A DNA stretch of 64,000 nt from Candidatus Woesearchaeota archaeon (GTDB lineage: Archaea > Nanobdellota > Nanobdellia > Woesearchaeales > GW2011-AR4). A model generated the notes under the pieces. That model was given only the letters and a program-made list of their open reading frames with translations, was not told the origin of the DNA and searched no databases. The translations under genes were made by a program, and so were the position numbers. How positions within the stretch are numbered: position 1 is the stretch's first letter; every line of letters begins with the position of its first letter. Of the stretch, positions 48,033 to 59,200 are shown piece after piece. The stretch spans positions 344,139 to 408,138 of the forward strand of contig JACPJQ010000003.1 of NCBI GenBank assembly GCA_016187465.1, written 5' to 3'.

Positions 48033-48629
48033 GTGCAGAATTTGACAGTTAATGAGGCAAGGGTAATGGACTTTTTAGTGAGGAACTTCAAGGAAAGAAA
48101 CAGCATAAATCAGATAGCTAAGAGACTAAAGCTAAGCCCAATGGGGGCTTACAAGATACTAAAGAAGCTTGAGAAGGCAAATGCAATAAAAGCAGAGAAA
48201 ATAGGAAATGCCGTTTATTACAGGGCAAATTTGGATGAGGAAATAGGCAGGAAGCTGGCAGAGTTTGTTTTAGTGCAGAGTGAATTTAACAATACTTTTG
48301 CCAAGGTTTACGCTGATGATTTAAGGAAACTGAAATATGTTGCCTTAAGCTGCATTTTGTATGGCTCTATATTGAAGGCTGGCAAAGAAGCAAAGGATGT
48401 TGATGCCTTGATTATTATAGAAAAGAAGGATTATAAGAAAGTTTCTAATAAACTAGCCGACATACAGCAGATAGCAACAAAAAGGATACATGACATTAGG
48501 ATGACTAAAGAGGATTTGGCAAAAAACCTTAAGAAAGGAAATGAAGCCATGATTGACATGCTGAAATATGGCCAGGTTTTATGGGGAGCGGGTATAATTG
48601 TGGAGGCGATTAAAAATGGGGCATCTTGA
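48033..48629 (+). CDS. Winged-HTH fused to nucleotidyltransferase (antitoxin-like)
   Basis: NSINQIAKRLKLSPMGAYKILKKLEKANAIKAEKIGNAVYYRAN (wHTH) and SCILYGSILKAGKEAKDVDALIIIEKKD (NTase). Confidence 0.85.
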   Translation: MQNLTVNEARVMDFLVRNFKERNSINQIAKRLKLSPMGAYKILKKLEKANAIKAEKIGNAVYYRANLDEEIGRKLAEFVLVQSEFNNTFAKVYADDLRKLKYVALSCILYGSILKAGKEAKDVDALIIIEKKDYKKVSNKLADIQQIATKRIHDIRMTKEDLAKNLKKGNEAMIDMLKYGQVLWGAGIIVEAIKNGAS

Positions 48630-49110
48630 AAACAAGCTTGAGTGGTGTGTTAAGAAAGGGAAAGAGGGCAAAAAGCACAGGGGTCTTAAGGAGATTAATC
48701 CTGATGTTGAAAAATCCAATAAGCACATAGAGAAAGCCAATCATAATTTTAAGGCAATGATTTACCTGATTAAAGGAAATTTTCCAGACTGGGCTGTAAG
48801 CGCCTCTTTCTATTCAATGTACCACTGCCTGTTGGCTATCCTGGCAAAACATGGATACGAAAGCAGAAATCAGGAATGCACTTTTGCAGCTGTTGAGCAT
48901 CTGATAAAGAATAAGAAAGTTGATTTGGACATTCAATTGCTCAGGAAAATAGCTTCATTTGAAGAGAATCTTGAGGCGGAAGACATTGTAACTTTAAGGG
49001 AAGAATTCCAGTATGGAACAGAAGCAGTTGTTGATGACGCCAAAATGAAAGAATTGCAAAATAATACAAGAGAGTTTATTGAGATTGTAAAAGCGGCTTT
49101 GAAAAAATGA
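48616..49110 (+). CDS. HEPN domain protein
   Basis: KHIEKANHNFKAMIYLIKGNFPDWAVSASFYSMYHCLLAILAKHGYESRNQECTFAAVEHLI; start ATG 48616 proposed; overlaps the HTH-MNT gene. Confidence 0.85.
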   Translation: MGHLENKLEWCVKKGKEGKKHRGLKEINPDVEKSNKHIEKANHNFKAMIYLIKGNFPDWAVSASFYSMYHCLLAILAKHGYESRNQECTFAAVEHLIKNKKVDLDIQLLRKIASFEENLEAEDIVTLREEFQYGTEAVVDDAKMKELQNNTREFIEIVKAALKK

Positions 49111-49119
49111 GTGTGAAAA

Positions 49120-49623
49120 ATGCCAATACTAAGCAAAATCTTCAAAAACGTGACCAATTCTGTAAGCATGAGAGAAGAATTCAACAAAGATTTTGTCACT
49201 TTCGTTCCAAAGCCCTCTTGGCGAGGAATAGAAAAGAATCTGAAATTTATGACTAAAGCTGGTCATGGAGTGCAGTCAGAAGGTGAGAGAATCATTGCAG
49301 ACAGATTGTATGAATGTGAAATAGACTACATATACGATTCCTTGATTGAAGTAAACGGTGAATGGATTAGGCCTGATTTCATATTGCCAGGACTGAACGA
49401 CTTAATCATCGAATACAAAGGAATGGATGATTTTGAATACAATGAGAAATTTGAGAGAAAATTAATGATATTGGCAGTTGCTGGGATGCGGGTGATGATT
49501 TTAAGGGAGAGGGATTTGGGGAGGATGAAGGAAGTAATTATAGAGGGGGAGCATAACTTTAGCAATATTTATAAAAATATCAAATATTCTATTCTTAGAA
49601 TAGGTATGGGGAACAGAAAATAA
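49120..49623 (+). CDS. PD-(D/E)XK-like nuclease domain protein
   Basis: QSEGERIIADRLYECEIDYIYDSLIEVNGEWIRPDFILPGLNDLIIEYKGMDD: E..., PDF, and ExK core. Confidence 0.65.
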   Translation: MPILSKIFKNVTNSVSMREEFNKDFVTFVPKPSWRGIEKNLKFMTKAGHGVQSEGERIIADRLYECEIDYIYDSLIEVNGEWIRPDFILPGLNDLIIEYKGMDDFEYNEKFERKLMILAVAGMRVMILRERDLGRMKEVIIEGEHNFSNIYKNIKYSILRIGMGNRK

Positions 49624-49624
49624 A

Positions 49625-50038
49625 ATGGTTGACGTTCTTACAAAAAAACAAAGAAGTTTTAATATGTCCAGAATTAAAGGAAAGAATACACAACCGGAAA
49701 TTAAATTAAGAAAAGCACTTTTCAAAAATGGATGCAGGGGATTTAGAGTTTCTTCAAAAATTACAGGAAAACCTGATATAGTTTTTACTAAAAAAAAGAT
49801 AGCGGTTTTTATAGACGGTTGTTATTGGCACAAATGTACCAAATGTTTTATAAAGCCTAAGACTAAAACAAAGTGGTGGATGGAAAAGATAAACAGAAAT
49901 GTTACACATGATAATGAAGTGGATACGCAATTAAAGTCATACGGATGGAAAGTGCTTAGATTCTGGGAACATGATATTAATAAAAGCATAGATAAAGTTC
50001 TTAATAGGATGATAACCCAATTAAAAAAAGGAGACTAA
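49625..50038 (+). CDS. vsr: Very short patch repair (Vsr) endonuclease
   Basis: RSFNMSRIKGKNTQPEIKLRKALFKNGCRGFRVSSKITGKPDIVFTKKKIAVFIDGCYWHKC...WKVLRFWEHDI. Confidence 0.95.
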   Translation: MVDVLTKKQRSFNMSRIKGKNTQPEIKLRKALFKNGCRGFRVSSKITGKPDIVFTKKKIAVFIDGCYWHKCTKCFIKPKTKTKWWMEKINRNVTHDNEVDTQLKSYGWKVLRFWEHDINKSIDKVLNRMITQLKKGD

Positions 50039-50039
50039 A

Positions 50040-51317
50040 GTGGTATACAAGATACTCGATTTATTTGCAGGAGCTGGAGGATTTAGTTTGGGCTTTGAAA
50101 ATATAAGGGACAAAAAGAATGTTCCTACCTTTGAGATGTTCAAGGCAGTAGAGATAGATAAATACGCATGCGATACTTTAAGAACAAACTTTGGTTATGA
50201 TAAAGTTATAGAAGGGGACATAACAAATAAAAAAATTCATGACAGGATTATAAATGAATGTAATGGAAAAATTGATTTAATCATAGGAGGTATTCCTTGT
50301 CAATCCTTCTCTCTGATTGGAACCAGAACAGGAAAAAAGAAGAAAAATGAAGATAAACGGGATATACTATATATGGAATATTTTGAGATAGTTAAGAATT
50401 TAAAACCAAAAATAATTGTGATAGAAAATGTAAAGGGTATTCTTTCAAAAAAAGATAAACATGGTAATTTAATTTTTGAAAATATAATAAAAGATTTTGA
50501 AAGGTTAGGATACTCATTTGAAACAGAAGAAGATAAAAAGTACATGTTACTAAATGCAGCTGATTTTGGTGTTCCACAGAAAAGGGAAAGAATTTTTGTA
50601 GTTGGTTTGAGGAATGATATTTTTCCAAATATAAAAGTACCAGTTCCAAAAAAAACCCATGGAAAAAACAAAAATTTGTTTCCTTATGTTACATTACTAG
50701 ACTCGATTGGAGATTTACCAAAAGTATATCCTAAAGTAACAGGAACAGGATTAACTACCCTAATAAGAAGCAGACTAATGAAAAAAAATAGAAGGATATA
50801 CAATGGAGAGGAAGCAAAGCCCTACGATAGAACGGATTTGATAAAACATATATCCAATAATGTTATAAGAAAGAATTTTTTTCAGTTTGTCAGACCAAAT
50901 GGATGTGCATTGTACCACCATATTGCTAGAAGTCAGCAGTTATCCGATATAATGTTGTATAAAGGTATGAAACAGGGATGGACTGCAAAAGATGTTATGG
51001 AGAAAGGGGGCATGCTAAAACAATATATAAAATACGATATGGGAAGTTTTAAAGATAAATATAGAAAACAGAAATGGTTAGAACCAAGTACAACAATTTT
51101 TGCACATTTAGAGAAAGATGGAAACAGATTTATACATCCAACCCAAGCTAGAACTTTTACGCCAAGGGAAGCTGCAAGGGTACAATCATTTCCAGATGAT
51201 TTTTTATTTGAAGGTCCGTTAAGTAAAAAGTTTAAACAGATTGGCAATGCTGTCCCGCCCATTTTGGCTTTCCATACAGGATTAGTCATTAAAACCATCT
51301 TTGAGGAGACAAAATGA
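50040..51317 (+). CDS. dcm: DNA (cytosine-5-)-methyltransferase
   Basis: ILDLFAGAGGFSLGFEN, IIGGIPCQSFSLIG (PCQ), VIENVKG, RTFTPREAARVQSFPDDF, KQIGNAVPP. Confidence 0.96.
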   Translation: MVYKILDLFAGAGGFSLGFENIRDKKNVPTFEMFKAVEIDKYACDTLRTNFGYDKVIEGDITNKKIHDRIINECNGKIDLIIGGIPCQSFSLIGTRTGKKKKNEDKRDILYMEYFEIVKNLKPKIIVIENVKGILSKKDKHGNLIFENIIKDFERLGYSFETEEDKKYMLLNAADFGVPQKRERIFVVGLRNDIFPNIKVPVPKKTHGKNKNLFPYVTLLDSIGDLPKVYPKVTGTGLTTLIRSRLMKKNRRIYNGEEAKPYDRTDLIKHISNNVIRKNFFQFVRPNGCALYHHIARSQQLSDIMLYKGMKQGWTAKDVMEKGGMLKQYIKYDMGSFKDKYRKQKWLEPSTTIFAHLEKDGNRFIHPTQARTFTPREAARVQSFPDDFLFEGPLSKKFKQIGNAVPPILAFHTGLVIKTIFEETK

Positions 51318-52405
51318 GTAATACAGAAAGAACCATAACATTTAAAGACCTGTTGGAACAGAAAACTTGGACTGATTACGGGGATTTTGTAAGTGAGGCA
51401 AATGAACTGCTTTCAAAAGAAGTAGAAAACCATATTAAAGAAGAAAAAGAACTTATTCACGAGCTTAAGCAAAATCCTCTTTTTAAAAAATTGCGGATTA
51501 AGTCAGTGAATGAAAGACTTCCAGAGGCAGAAAAACTGCTTTTAGGGGGAAATGTTGTAGGGGTTGATGGCACAAGAGCAGATTATAGACTAATATCCGG
51601 TCTTAGAGCACAGATAGGGGTTGTTGCTGTAAACTATATGGGGGATAAAATAAGGAAATCTTTTTTTATTTCTGAAGCGAATCTAAAAAACAAAAGTTTG
51701 GATGTAATTGAAAGAATTTCCGGACGAGCACTTCATGATGAAACTCTCTCAGATATGGCAGTCAGAGGACTTATGTTATACAGGGAAAGAGAAGCCGGTC
51801 TTGATCCAAAATTTAATGGTAAGTATGTTATGTTCCATGGACCATTATTACCGTTTGAACTTATGTCCGGATTAGGACGATTAAGGGCATTGGATTTCAC
51901 ACTCGATATTTTAAGAAAAATAATCAGAGAAAAAAGATTTTTCTCCGTGATATCTTCTACATCATTTCAGGATTATTTAACATTTGGTAGAGCAATAGAA
52001 CCAATGCAGTATCTTACAGCACAAGAGTACACATTTGGGCACTATTTAGAGAATGAAAGTAATTTTTTAACATGGAAGGATAAATGGAGGGATGACGAAA
52101 GAAAAAAAGTTGAAGAGTTTATAAGAGACTATGCTGAAAAAATATATATTGGCGTTATAAGAATAGGAGACAGACCTTATGTATTCCATGCTCATGAAGA
52201 CACTTTTGATCTTGCCGCTTCAATAATTGCAAGAGATTCGCTATTCCAAAAACAAAAAGGATTCCCTTTACTTATTGATTACGCTGATGCATTATGTTCA
52301 CAATATTTTCGAGCAGGTGACTTTAGAGGAATTATGGAGTGGGAACTAGCAAAGAAAGGAGCTTATTTGGCTGAAGCTCCAGAAAGGGATTTAAGATTAA
52401 AGTAG
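51314..52405 (+). CDS. NurA-domain nuclease-like protein
   Basis: NVVGVDGTRADYRLISGLRAQIGVVAVNYMGDK plus position directly upstream of a HerA-like ATPase. Confidence 0.75.
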   Translation: MSNTERTITFKDLLEQKTWTDYGDFVSEANELLSKEVENHIKEEKELIHELKQNPLFKKLRIKSVNERLPEAEKLLLGGNVVGVDGTRADYRLISGLRAQIGVVAVNYMGDKIRKSFFISEANLKNKSLDVIERISGRALHDETLSDMAVRGLMLYREREAGLDPKFNGKYVMFHGPLLPFELMSGLGRLRALDFTLDILRKIIREKRFFSVISSTSFQDYLTFGRAIEPMQYLTAQEYTFGHYLENESNFLTWKDKWRDDERKKVEEFIRDYAEKIYIGVIRIGDRPYVFHAHEDTFDLAASIIARDSLFQKQKGFPLLIDYADALCSQYFRAGDFRGIMEWELAKKGAYLAEAPERDLRLK

Positions 52406-54070
52406 ATGGAGGTCAAAATGTCAAACGAAAAAGAACCTATAGGTTTTATTAATTTTGATGGAACTACAGGTCAAAATAATGAGGTTGAAGTTAGGATACC
52501 CTACAAGAGGATCAATGATGTAAAAAGAGGACAATATGTAATTCTTGAATCTGACAGCACGAATAATGATAGGGTGTACTTGGCAAGAATTGTCAAAGGA
52601 CCTTTTTTCGAACCTGATGCTGTCGGTAAGGATTCTGCTTTTGCCAGAGCCGCTATTCTGGAAGCAGATACAGTAAAATTCAGGCCAGACTATCATGCTA
52701 TCTGCAGGGCAGAGATATTAGGAGAAATCATAGATCGGGAATCACTGATTCTTACCGGAAGTTCAAATAGACCCATACCACAAACAGCAGTTTTACCTAT
52801 GACTGGGAAAGAGATAGAAAAACTTCTTGGTCTGGACGGGGACGTTTATTTTGGAGAATTATCTGGTTATCACGAAGTCAGGGTGCATTTTAAGCAGGAA
52901 GATAAAAAAGTATTCCCAAGAAATTTAGGCATTTTTGGAACTGTTGGTTCTGGAAAAACCAACTCAAGTCAGGTTTTAATAGAAGAATTATCAAAATCCG
53001 GGTGGGCAATAGTGGTTTTGGATGTGGAAGGGGAATATGTACTGATGGACCAACCATCAAAGGAAGCAGAAACTAAAAAGTTTATTAAAAAACTTATGGA
53101 ACGTTTTGGAATAAGCCCGGAAGGGTTAAAGAATGGCCTAAATATTTATCATCCCATTGGTTTTGAGTGTGCAAGACCGGAAAAATCGAAAGAATTCGGA
53201 ATAAGATTTGATAATGTAGAACATCATATTCTTGGAGAGATACTTGATCTTAATCCGGCTCAGATGGATAGGTTTATGGAAGCATATTACGAACTTGAAA
53301 GTGAGTATGAAACAAAATCCGAATCAAAAAAGAAAGCAAGACTTACAATGATTGAGGCAGTTGCCGATGATACCGAAGAAGAAGCAATCACGGGAAAAAC
53401 TCTGAAAGAATTTATTGAAAAGGTAAAACAAAAGATGAAAGATGGAAAATCTATAGGAGATAAGTCATCTTACGCTGTCGTATTAAGAAAATTAAATAAA
53501 TTAAAGAGGTCGGGGGTATTTGATACTCAAAATCACTTGGGTGATTACTCTGAACTTCTAAAGGTTGGAAATGTCAGTATATTTGATCTCAGCAACTCAC
53601 AAAATCTCTATGTGAATAATATAGTTATTAGTACGTTGCTCAATAAATTGTTTGCACTTAAAGTCAGGGATAAAGATAATAGACTGCCTCCCCTTATGAT
53701 TGTTATAGAAGAAGCCCATAGTTTTATCAGTAGAGATAGGGCTGGTAGCATGGAGGAAACATTAGACATTCTAAGGGATATTAGCCGCAGAGGAAGAAAA
53801 AGATGGTTAAGTCTGTGCTTTATCAGCCAACAGCCTTCACATCTCCCTCCTGAGATTTATGAACTCTGTAATACAAAGATTGTTCATCAAATAACCGGTG
53901 GAAAGAACTTAGATTCAATTAAAGGTTCTGCAGGAGGAGTAAATCCGGCTTTATGGGATGAAATACCAATTATGGGACAGGGAAGGTGCCTTATTATTTC
54001 ACCACAATTCAGGCATGCTATTTTAGCTGATGTAAGACCATGTTCAAGCAGGAGGGGGATGACAGAGTGA
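52406..54070 (+). CDS. HerA-like ATPase (HAS-barrel, FtsK-HerA superfamily)
   Basis: GIFGTVGSGKTNSSQVLIEELSKSGWAIVVLDVEGEYV; MIVIEEAHSFISRD; ISRRGRKRWLSLCFISQQPSHLPPEIYELCNTKIVHQ. Confidence 0.93.
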   Translation: MEVKMSNEKEPIGFINFDGTTGQNNEVEVRIPYKRINDVKRGQYVILESDSTNNDRVYLARIVKGPFFEPDAVGKDSAFARAAILEADTVKFRPDYHAICRAEILGEIIDRESLILTGSSNRPIPQTAVLPMTGKEIEKLLGLDGDVYFGELSGYHEVRVHFKQEDKKVFPRNLGIFGTVGSGKTNSSQVLIEELSKSGWAIVVLDVEGEYVLMDQPSKEAETKKFIKKLMERFGISPEGLKNGLNIYHPIGFECARPEKSKEFGIRFDNVEHHILGEILDLNPAQMDRFMEAYYELESEYETKSESKKKARLTMIEAVADDTEEEAITGKTLKEFIEKVKQKMKDGKSIGDKSSYAVVLRKLNKLKRSGVFDTQNHLGDYSELLKVGNVSIFDLSNSQNLYVNNIVISTLLNKLFALKVRDKDNRLPPLMIVIEEAHSFISRDRAGSMEETLDILRDISRRGRKRWLSLCFISQQPSHLPPEIYELCNTKIVHQITGGKNLDSIKGSAGGVNPALWDEIPIMGQGRCLIISPQFRHAILADVRPCSSRRGMTE

Positions 54071-56244
54071 GCCAGCACAAGGCTGTTTTCAAGCCTAGGG
54101 CAAGATTAATCAAAATTCTGGGAGAACATCTTATAAGAGATAATACAGTAGGAGTTCTTGAATTAATAAAAAATTCCTACGATGCAGATGCGGAAAATGT
54201 ATCATTACTGATTGAAGACACGAAAGATCCATCTACAACACAGATTGTCATTCGGGACGATGGTACAGGTATGGATTCTGAAATTGTTGAAGGTAGATGG
54301 TTTGAACCTGCCCATGGTGCAAAAGATGATTCAAAAAGAAAATTAATTAAATCAAAAATGGGCAGGACTCCTTTAGGTGAAAAAGGTGTCGGCAGATTTG
54401 CTGCGCAGAAGCTCGGAAAAATACTTGAATTAATAACAAGACCCGAAGGTCAGGATTACGAAATATACATGAAGATTGATTGGGATCAATTTGAAGATTC
54501 TTCAAAATTTATTAGTGAGATAGTAGTACCATACGAAAAAGGTGAACCCCAGAAATTCAAAGGACAGGGTAATAAAGGCACTATAATCCGAATTATTAAT
54601 TCTAGGGAAAAGTGGACAAGAAATGATTTAGTAAGGCTACAAGCTGCATTGATGAGACTTAGAAGTCCTGGTGTTGTTACTTCGGATTTCAATATTGATT
54701 TTATATGCCCTGATTACCCAGATCTACAAAATTTAGATAAGGGGGATATCCTAGACAGGTTTCAGTACAAAATTGAGTGTAATATTGATAACAAGGGATT
54801 TCTAAACTACTCCTTTACCGAATCAGCTGGAAACGGTGAACAAGAAATAAGAAAAAGTTCCTGTGATCTCTGGTCAGAAGTTTCTAAATCAGAGAAAGAA
54901 TACCCTGTCTGCGGACCATTCAAAGTAAATATTTATGCATGGATGAGGGAGGTACAAAATCTGAAAAACTATGGACTTACAAGAGAGCATCTTCTTGAAT
55001 TAGCAGGAATAAGCATATTCAGAGATGGATTCAGAATTTTACCATATGGCGATCCTGGTGATGATTGGCTTCAGTTAGACCAAAGAAGAATTAATGTTCC
55101 AGCATCAAGAGTCGGGAACAGGCAGGTAATAGGCTTGGTAGAATTAGATCAGGAAAAAAATTCAAATCTCATAGATAAAACAAATCGTGAAGGTTTACAG
55201 GAAAACAAAGCATTTTTTGATATGAAAGAGTTGGTTCTTGGTTGTATTACAAAACTAGAACAGGAAATGCAACCTTCAAGGAAAAAGATGAGCAGTACCA
55301 CCAAATCTAAAAAAGTTCAACTTGAGAATGCTATAGAGGTAATGAAAAAGGAGATAGAAATTCTCCGTGAAGAAGCAGAAAAGAACCGACAAAAAGAAGA
55401 AGGGCAAAAAGATATTGAAAATTTAACTGAAACAAAAACACAATCAGTAACTTCTGAAAATGTGATAACATTTCCAAAAGAGAAATTTGAGGAATTTCAG
55501 GAAAAATATTCTGCTGTTTGTAATTCCATTCAAGAGTATGCAGAAGCAGAAGATGAAAATAGGCAGGTTTTCTTACATTTGATGGGTATTGGTCTTTCTT
55601 CAGAAAGGTTTTCACATGAATTTAACCGAATGGTTACTTCCATATCACAAGCATTGGACAATTTAAATAAAAAATATGGTTCCGATTTGGATATAAATAA
55701 AATAGGTATGTGTACAGATGCACTTAGGAATGAACTTCGCTTAATGAGTGTGATGCAATACACAAAAGGTACACCCAAGGAAAGAAAAACATCTCTGTCT
55801 GAAACTCTGAATCTGATTTTAATGATACATAAGGAGGACCTAGCACGAGAAAATATAGAAATAGTAAAAAATGTGGATGAAGATATAATAACACGAATTC
55901 CTAGTTTCTCAGTAGCACAAATTTTAGATAATTTCTTGGATAATGCTTTTTACTGGTTAGCAACAAAAACACAAAAACAAGGTAGAAAGATAGGCATTTT
56001 CTTCGATAAAGAGAAAAATTCATTGTTGATAACTAATAACGGTCCAGGGCTTGCAGCCAACGTCAGGTCAAATATGTTCCACTTACCTTTTGTAACTTCA
56101 AAGCCTCATGGCAGGGGTTTAGGAATGTATATATGTTCTGAGATTTTAAGTTTGTACGGAGGAAATATAAAGGTGATAGGCAATGACGAAGATCCGAGAG
56201 TAATGGGTATAGGATTCATCATATATTTCCCACCGAAAATCTAA
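54067..56244 (+). CDS. Large protein with an N-terminal GHKL ATPase (Hsp90/MORC-like) and a C-terminal histidine-kinase-like ATPase domain
   Basis: N: DNTVGVLELIKNSYDADAENVSLLIED...IVIRDDGTGMD...GEKGVGRFAAQKLG; C: QILDNFLDNAFYWLATKTQ...LLITNNGPGL...GRGLGMYICSEILSLYGG. GTG start overlaps the herA stop (track ORF starts at 54040). Confidence 0.85.
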   Translation: MSQHKAVFKPRARLIKILGEHLIRDNTVGVLELIKNSYDADAENVSLLIEDTKDPSTTQIVIRDDGTGMDSEIVEGRWFEPAHGAKDDSKRKLIKSKMGRTPLGEKGVGRFAAQKLGKILELITRPEGQDYEIYMKIDWDQFEDSSKFISEIVVPYEKGEPQKFKGQGNKGTIIRIINSREKWTRNDLVRLQAALMRLRSPGVVTSDFNIDFICPDYPDLQNLDKGDILDRFQYKIECNIDNKGFLNYSFTESAGNGEQEIRKSSCDLWSEVSKSEKEYPVCGPFKVNIYAWMREVQNLKNYGLTREHLLELAGISIFRDGFRILPYGDPGDDWLQLDQRRINVPASRVGNRQVIGLVELDQEKNSNLIDKTNREGLQENKAFFDMKELVLGCITKLEQEMQPSRKKMSSTTKSKKVQLENAIEVMKKEIEILREEAEKNRQKEEGQKDIENLTETKTQSVTSENVITFPKEKFEEFQEKYSAVCNSIQEYAEAEDENRQVFLHLMGIGLSSERFSHEFNRMVTSISQALDNLNKKYGSDLDINKIGMCTDALRNELRLMSVMQYTKGTPKERKTSLSETLNLILMIHKEDLARENIEIVKNVDEDIITRIPSFSVAQILDNFLDNAFYWLATKTQKQGRKIGIFFDKEKNSLLITNNGPGLAANVRSNMFHLPFVTSKPHGRGLGMYICSEILSLYGGNIKVIGNDEDPRVMGIGFIIYFPPKI

Positions 56245-56256
56245 AGGGGGTTTAAG

Positions 56257-59200
56257 ATGACCAATATTCATAAATTAAAAGAGTTTATAAAAAATAATTA
56301 TAAACTGATATTTTCTAACGCAGATTTAATATCGTCTATTAAAGACCTTAAAAAAAGAAAATTTGTTCTTGAATGGAATAAACAATTTGGAGTACCTTCA
56401 GAAAAAGAGATTGCAGACGAAGCAACTATTTCTCTGATAGAAATGAAACGAATTGAAAATGAAGAACAATTAAATGAACAGATCAAAAACATCCCTTTTC
56501 TTCGAGCTTTCGTTACAGATATCAATAAATTTAAAGGTTATTTAGTAAGAAAAGATGTATCGATCTTAATAAGTAAGGAGGATATAGTAAAGCACAAAGA
56601 TGAAGAATTTGTGAGACAAAGAATAGGAAAAGTCCTTGAAGAAGAGAAGAAGAAATATCGGCAAGAAATTGAGGAAGGAAAAAGAGAGTTGGAAGAAGAA
56701 AAGATAAAAACAAAAGCAGAAATTGAAAGAGAAAAAAAGCAACTAGAAGAACTGAAGACGGAATTAGAATCTTACAAAGTAAAAGAAGAGGAAATTAATG
56801 CTAAATTAGATATCTTTCTTGAAGAAGATTCTAAAAAAACAAGTTCTATTTGGTGGGAAAAATTAGGCTTGATTGCAGACCCGTTTCCAGGCGAAAATAG
56901 GGGGCTTTGGCAGGCTGTAGAAAGTAGATTTTTCAATAAGGATGTGGATCTTCAAGAGAAATATGATTTCTTTAGTAATCTATTGATAAGAAACCCCATA
57001 TTTGATGATTTTGAAAAAAAGATAGTCACATATCCTATGAGTTTTCTAAATAATACGTTTATTCTACTCGGTGCTTTTGGTTCTGGAAAAACAGTATTAT
57101 TCGAATTTATTGCAGAAGAGTCAACCAAAAATAATATGTTGGTGATTGAAGTTTTGCTAGATGTTTACAAGGAAACCACTGACATGTTCAGAGATTTTTA
57201 TCGAGGAATTCTAAGTTCAAAAACAATAAAAAGGCACTATGAAGAATTGTTCAACACCAAAATTGGTTCAGTAGTACAAAATTATGACAAAGAGGAAGTA
57301 TGCGAAATTCTAAATGAGATCAAACATATAAGGAATTATATGGGTGTTGTTATAATAATTGATGGTTTACATAAGGGCCAGTCGCCCAAGTCGGCTTTGA
57401 ATTTTATCGTTTCTCTTCAAAATTTTTCTGATCGCTTAGTAAAAGATGGAATAGGAACATCAATGATAATTGCCGGGGGTCTTGATTGGAGAATTGCATT
57501 GAAAGAAGATCCTTCACTATCTGGTTCGATAAGTAAGAATAATGTTATTGAACTTCCAGAAGTAGATGTGCCTGTAGCTTACAATATGTTAAATAAAAGA
57601 TTTTTATCTTTTGCGAATGACACTCAAAAAGCGATTACGGTTCAGAAGGCTAACATAGAAAGGCTATATATGGCTCTTAAAAAAAGAATTAGCAGACCTC
57701 TTGCTTTTAGAGATTACATTGATGAATTAATACCCTCTCTAAAAGAGGGGGATATAAAAAATATTCATATACATCCTTTGTATTCCAAAGAAATAATTAG
57801 CAATATTTTTGATGAATTAAATACAAATCACTATGGATTACTAACTAAATTAATTAAAATTAAGGAATTTTTTTCGAAGAAACCGGGAAATGCGATTAAA
57901 TTAATAAGATTTTTATCATCCGTATCTTTCTTTGTTTCCAAAGAAGATGAATTATACATGGAGAATCCCTCATTCTTTAGCATGTTATTACATTTTGGTC
58001 TTCTTGAGCCAGGGTATTCAAAAGAAAGAACTGGGTTAAAACTTTCTGAAGAAATAAGGAAATTTTCATTAAGCATAAAAGAAAAGTACGGTTATGGTTT
58101 TAACGAATTTATTGTTGAACTTATGAAATCTAAAATATTGGAATTAGACAATGAGAAAATTGAAAAAGATACTATCAGAGAAGAAATCAGGATTCTTGAA
58201 AACATATTATATAATAATCCAAATATAAAAGAAAAATACCATTCAGAGTTTCAAAAGATGATGGAAATCCATAACCAAATATTAAGAACCTCTTTAATAG
58301 ATGAACATATTGTAGAAAAAACAAAGGAATCCATTAAGGAATTGCTGAACATTCTATTTATCATTGTCGGGCTACCTTCTAGTAACATTTCTTATCAGAA
58401 ACTTAATAACAAATTGTTGAGTCATTCCTATAAATGGTTATTTGAATACGTTAAAGAATATTTAGAATTTTCAGGTAAGATTTATCATCTTGAAAAAACT
58501 TTTCACACACATGAAGTTAGAGAATACCAAGAGTTGTATAGCGACTATAACAGATCATTTCTGTCTATTGTAAGATTAATTCATGACCTAATTAGATCAA
58601 ATTCTATACTTTCATTAAATCGCCATTATTTGCTTTTGAGTGACATTGATAATCTACATAAAATAAGAAAATATTTCCTAGATGAAGAATATAAAAAAAG
58701 TGTGGACTTTCTAAATGAATTCTATGAACATAAAATGCGCTGTAATCTCTATAATATACTTAACATTAAATATGGAGATAAATATAAATCTAGATTAGGA
58801 GCAATAGTGAATCAAGTAATAATGATTAATAGACAGAAAAGTAGAAAATCTTTGATAATTTCCTCGGATAAAGATAATATATTGTTTGATTGTGATAGAA
58901 CTAATTATGTATTAATAATCCTAGGAGAGTACCAAAATCAAAACAATAAAAGAGAGAATTGGGAGCAGATTTTTACTTATATCTTTGAGAATTTTCCCTT
59001 GAAGTCTAGACTAGAAAATCACTTTACGGTGATTCATCCATTTATAACTGGGTCTGCTCATAATTGGAATAAACGAGACTGGGAACAAAATTCTGATAAA
59101 TTAAAGGAAGCTATTGTTGATTTAGCAGATTTATCCCAATCTTTAAATAAATCATATTCTTTGTTACTCGAACCAAAAAATATACATATAGAAGATGAGA

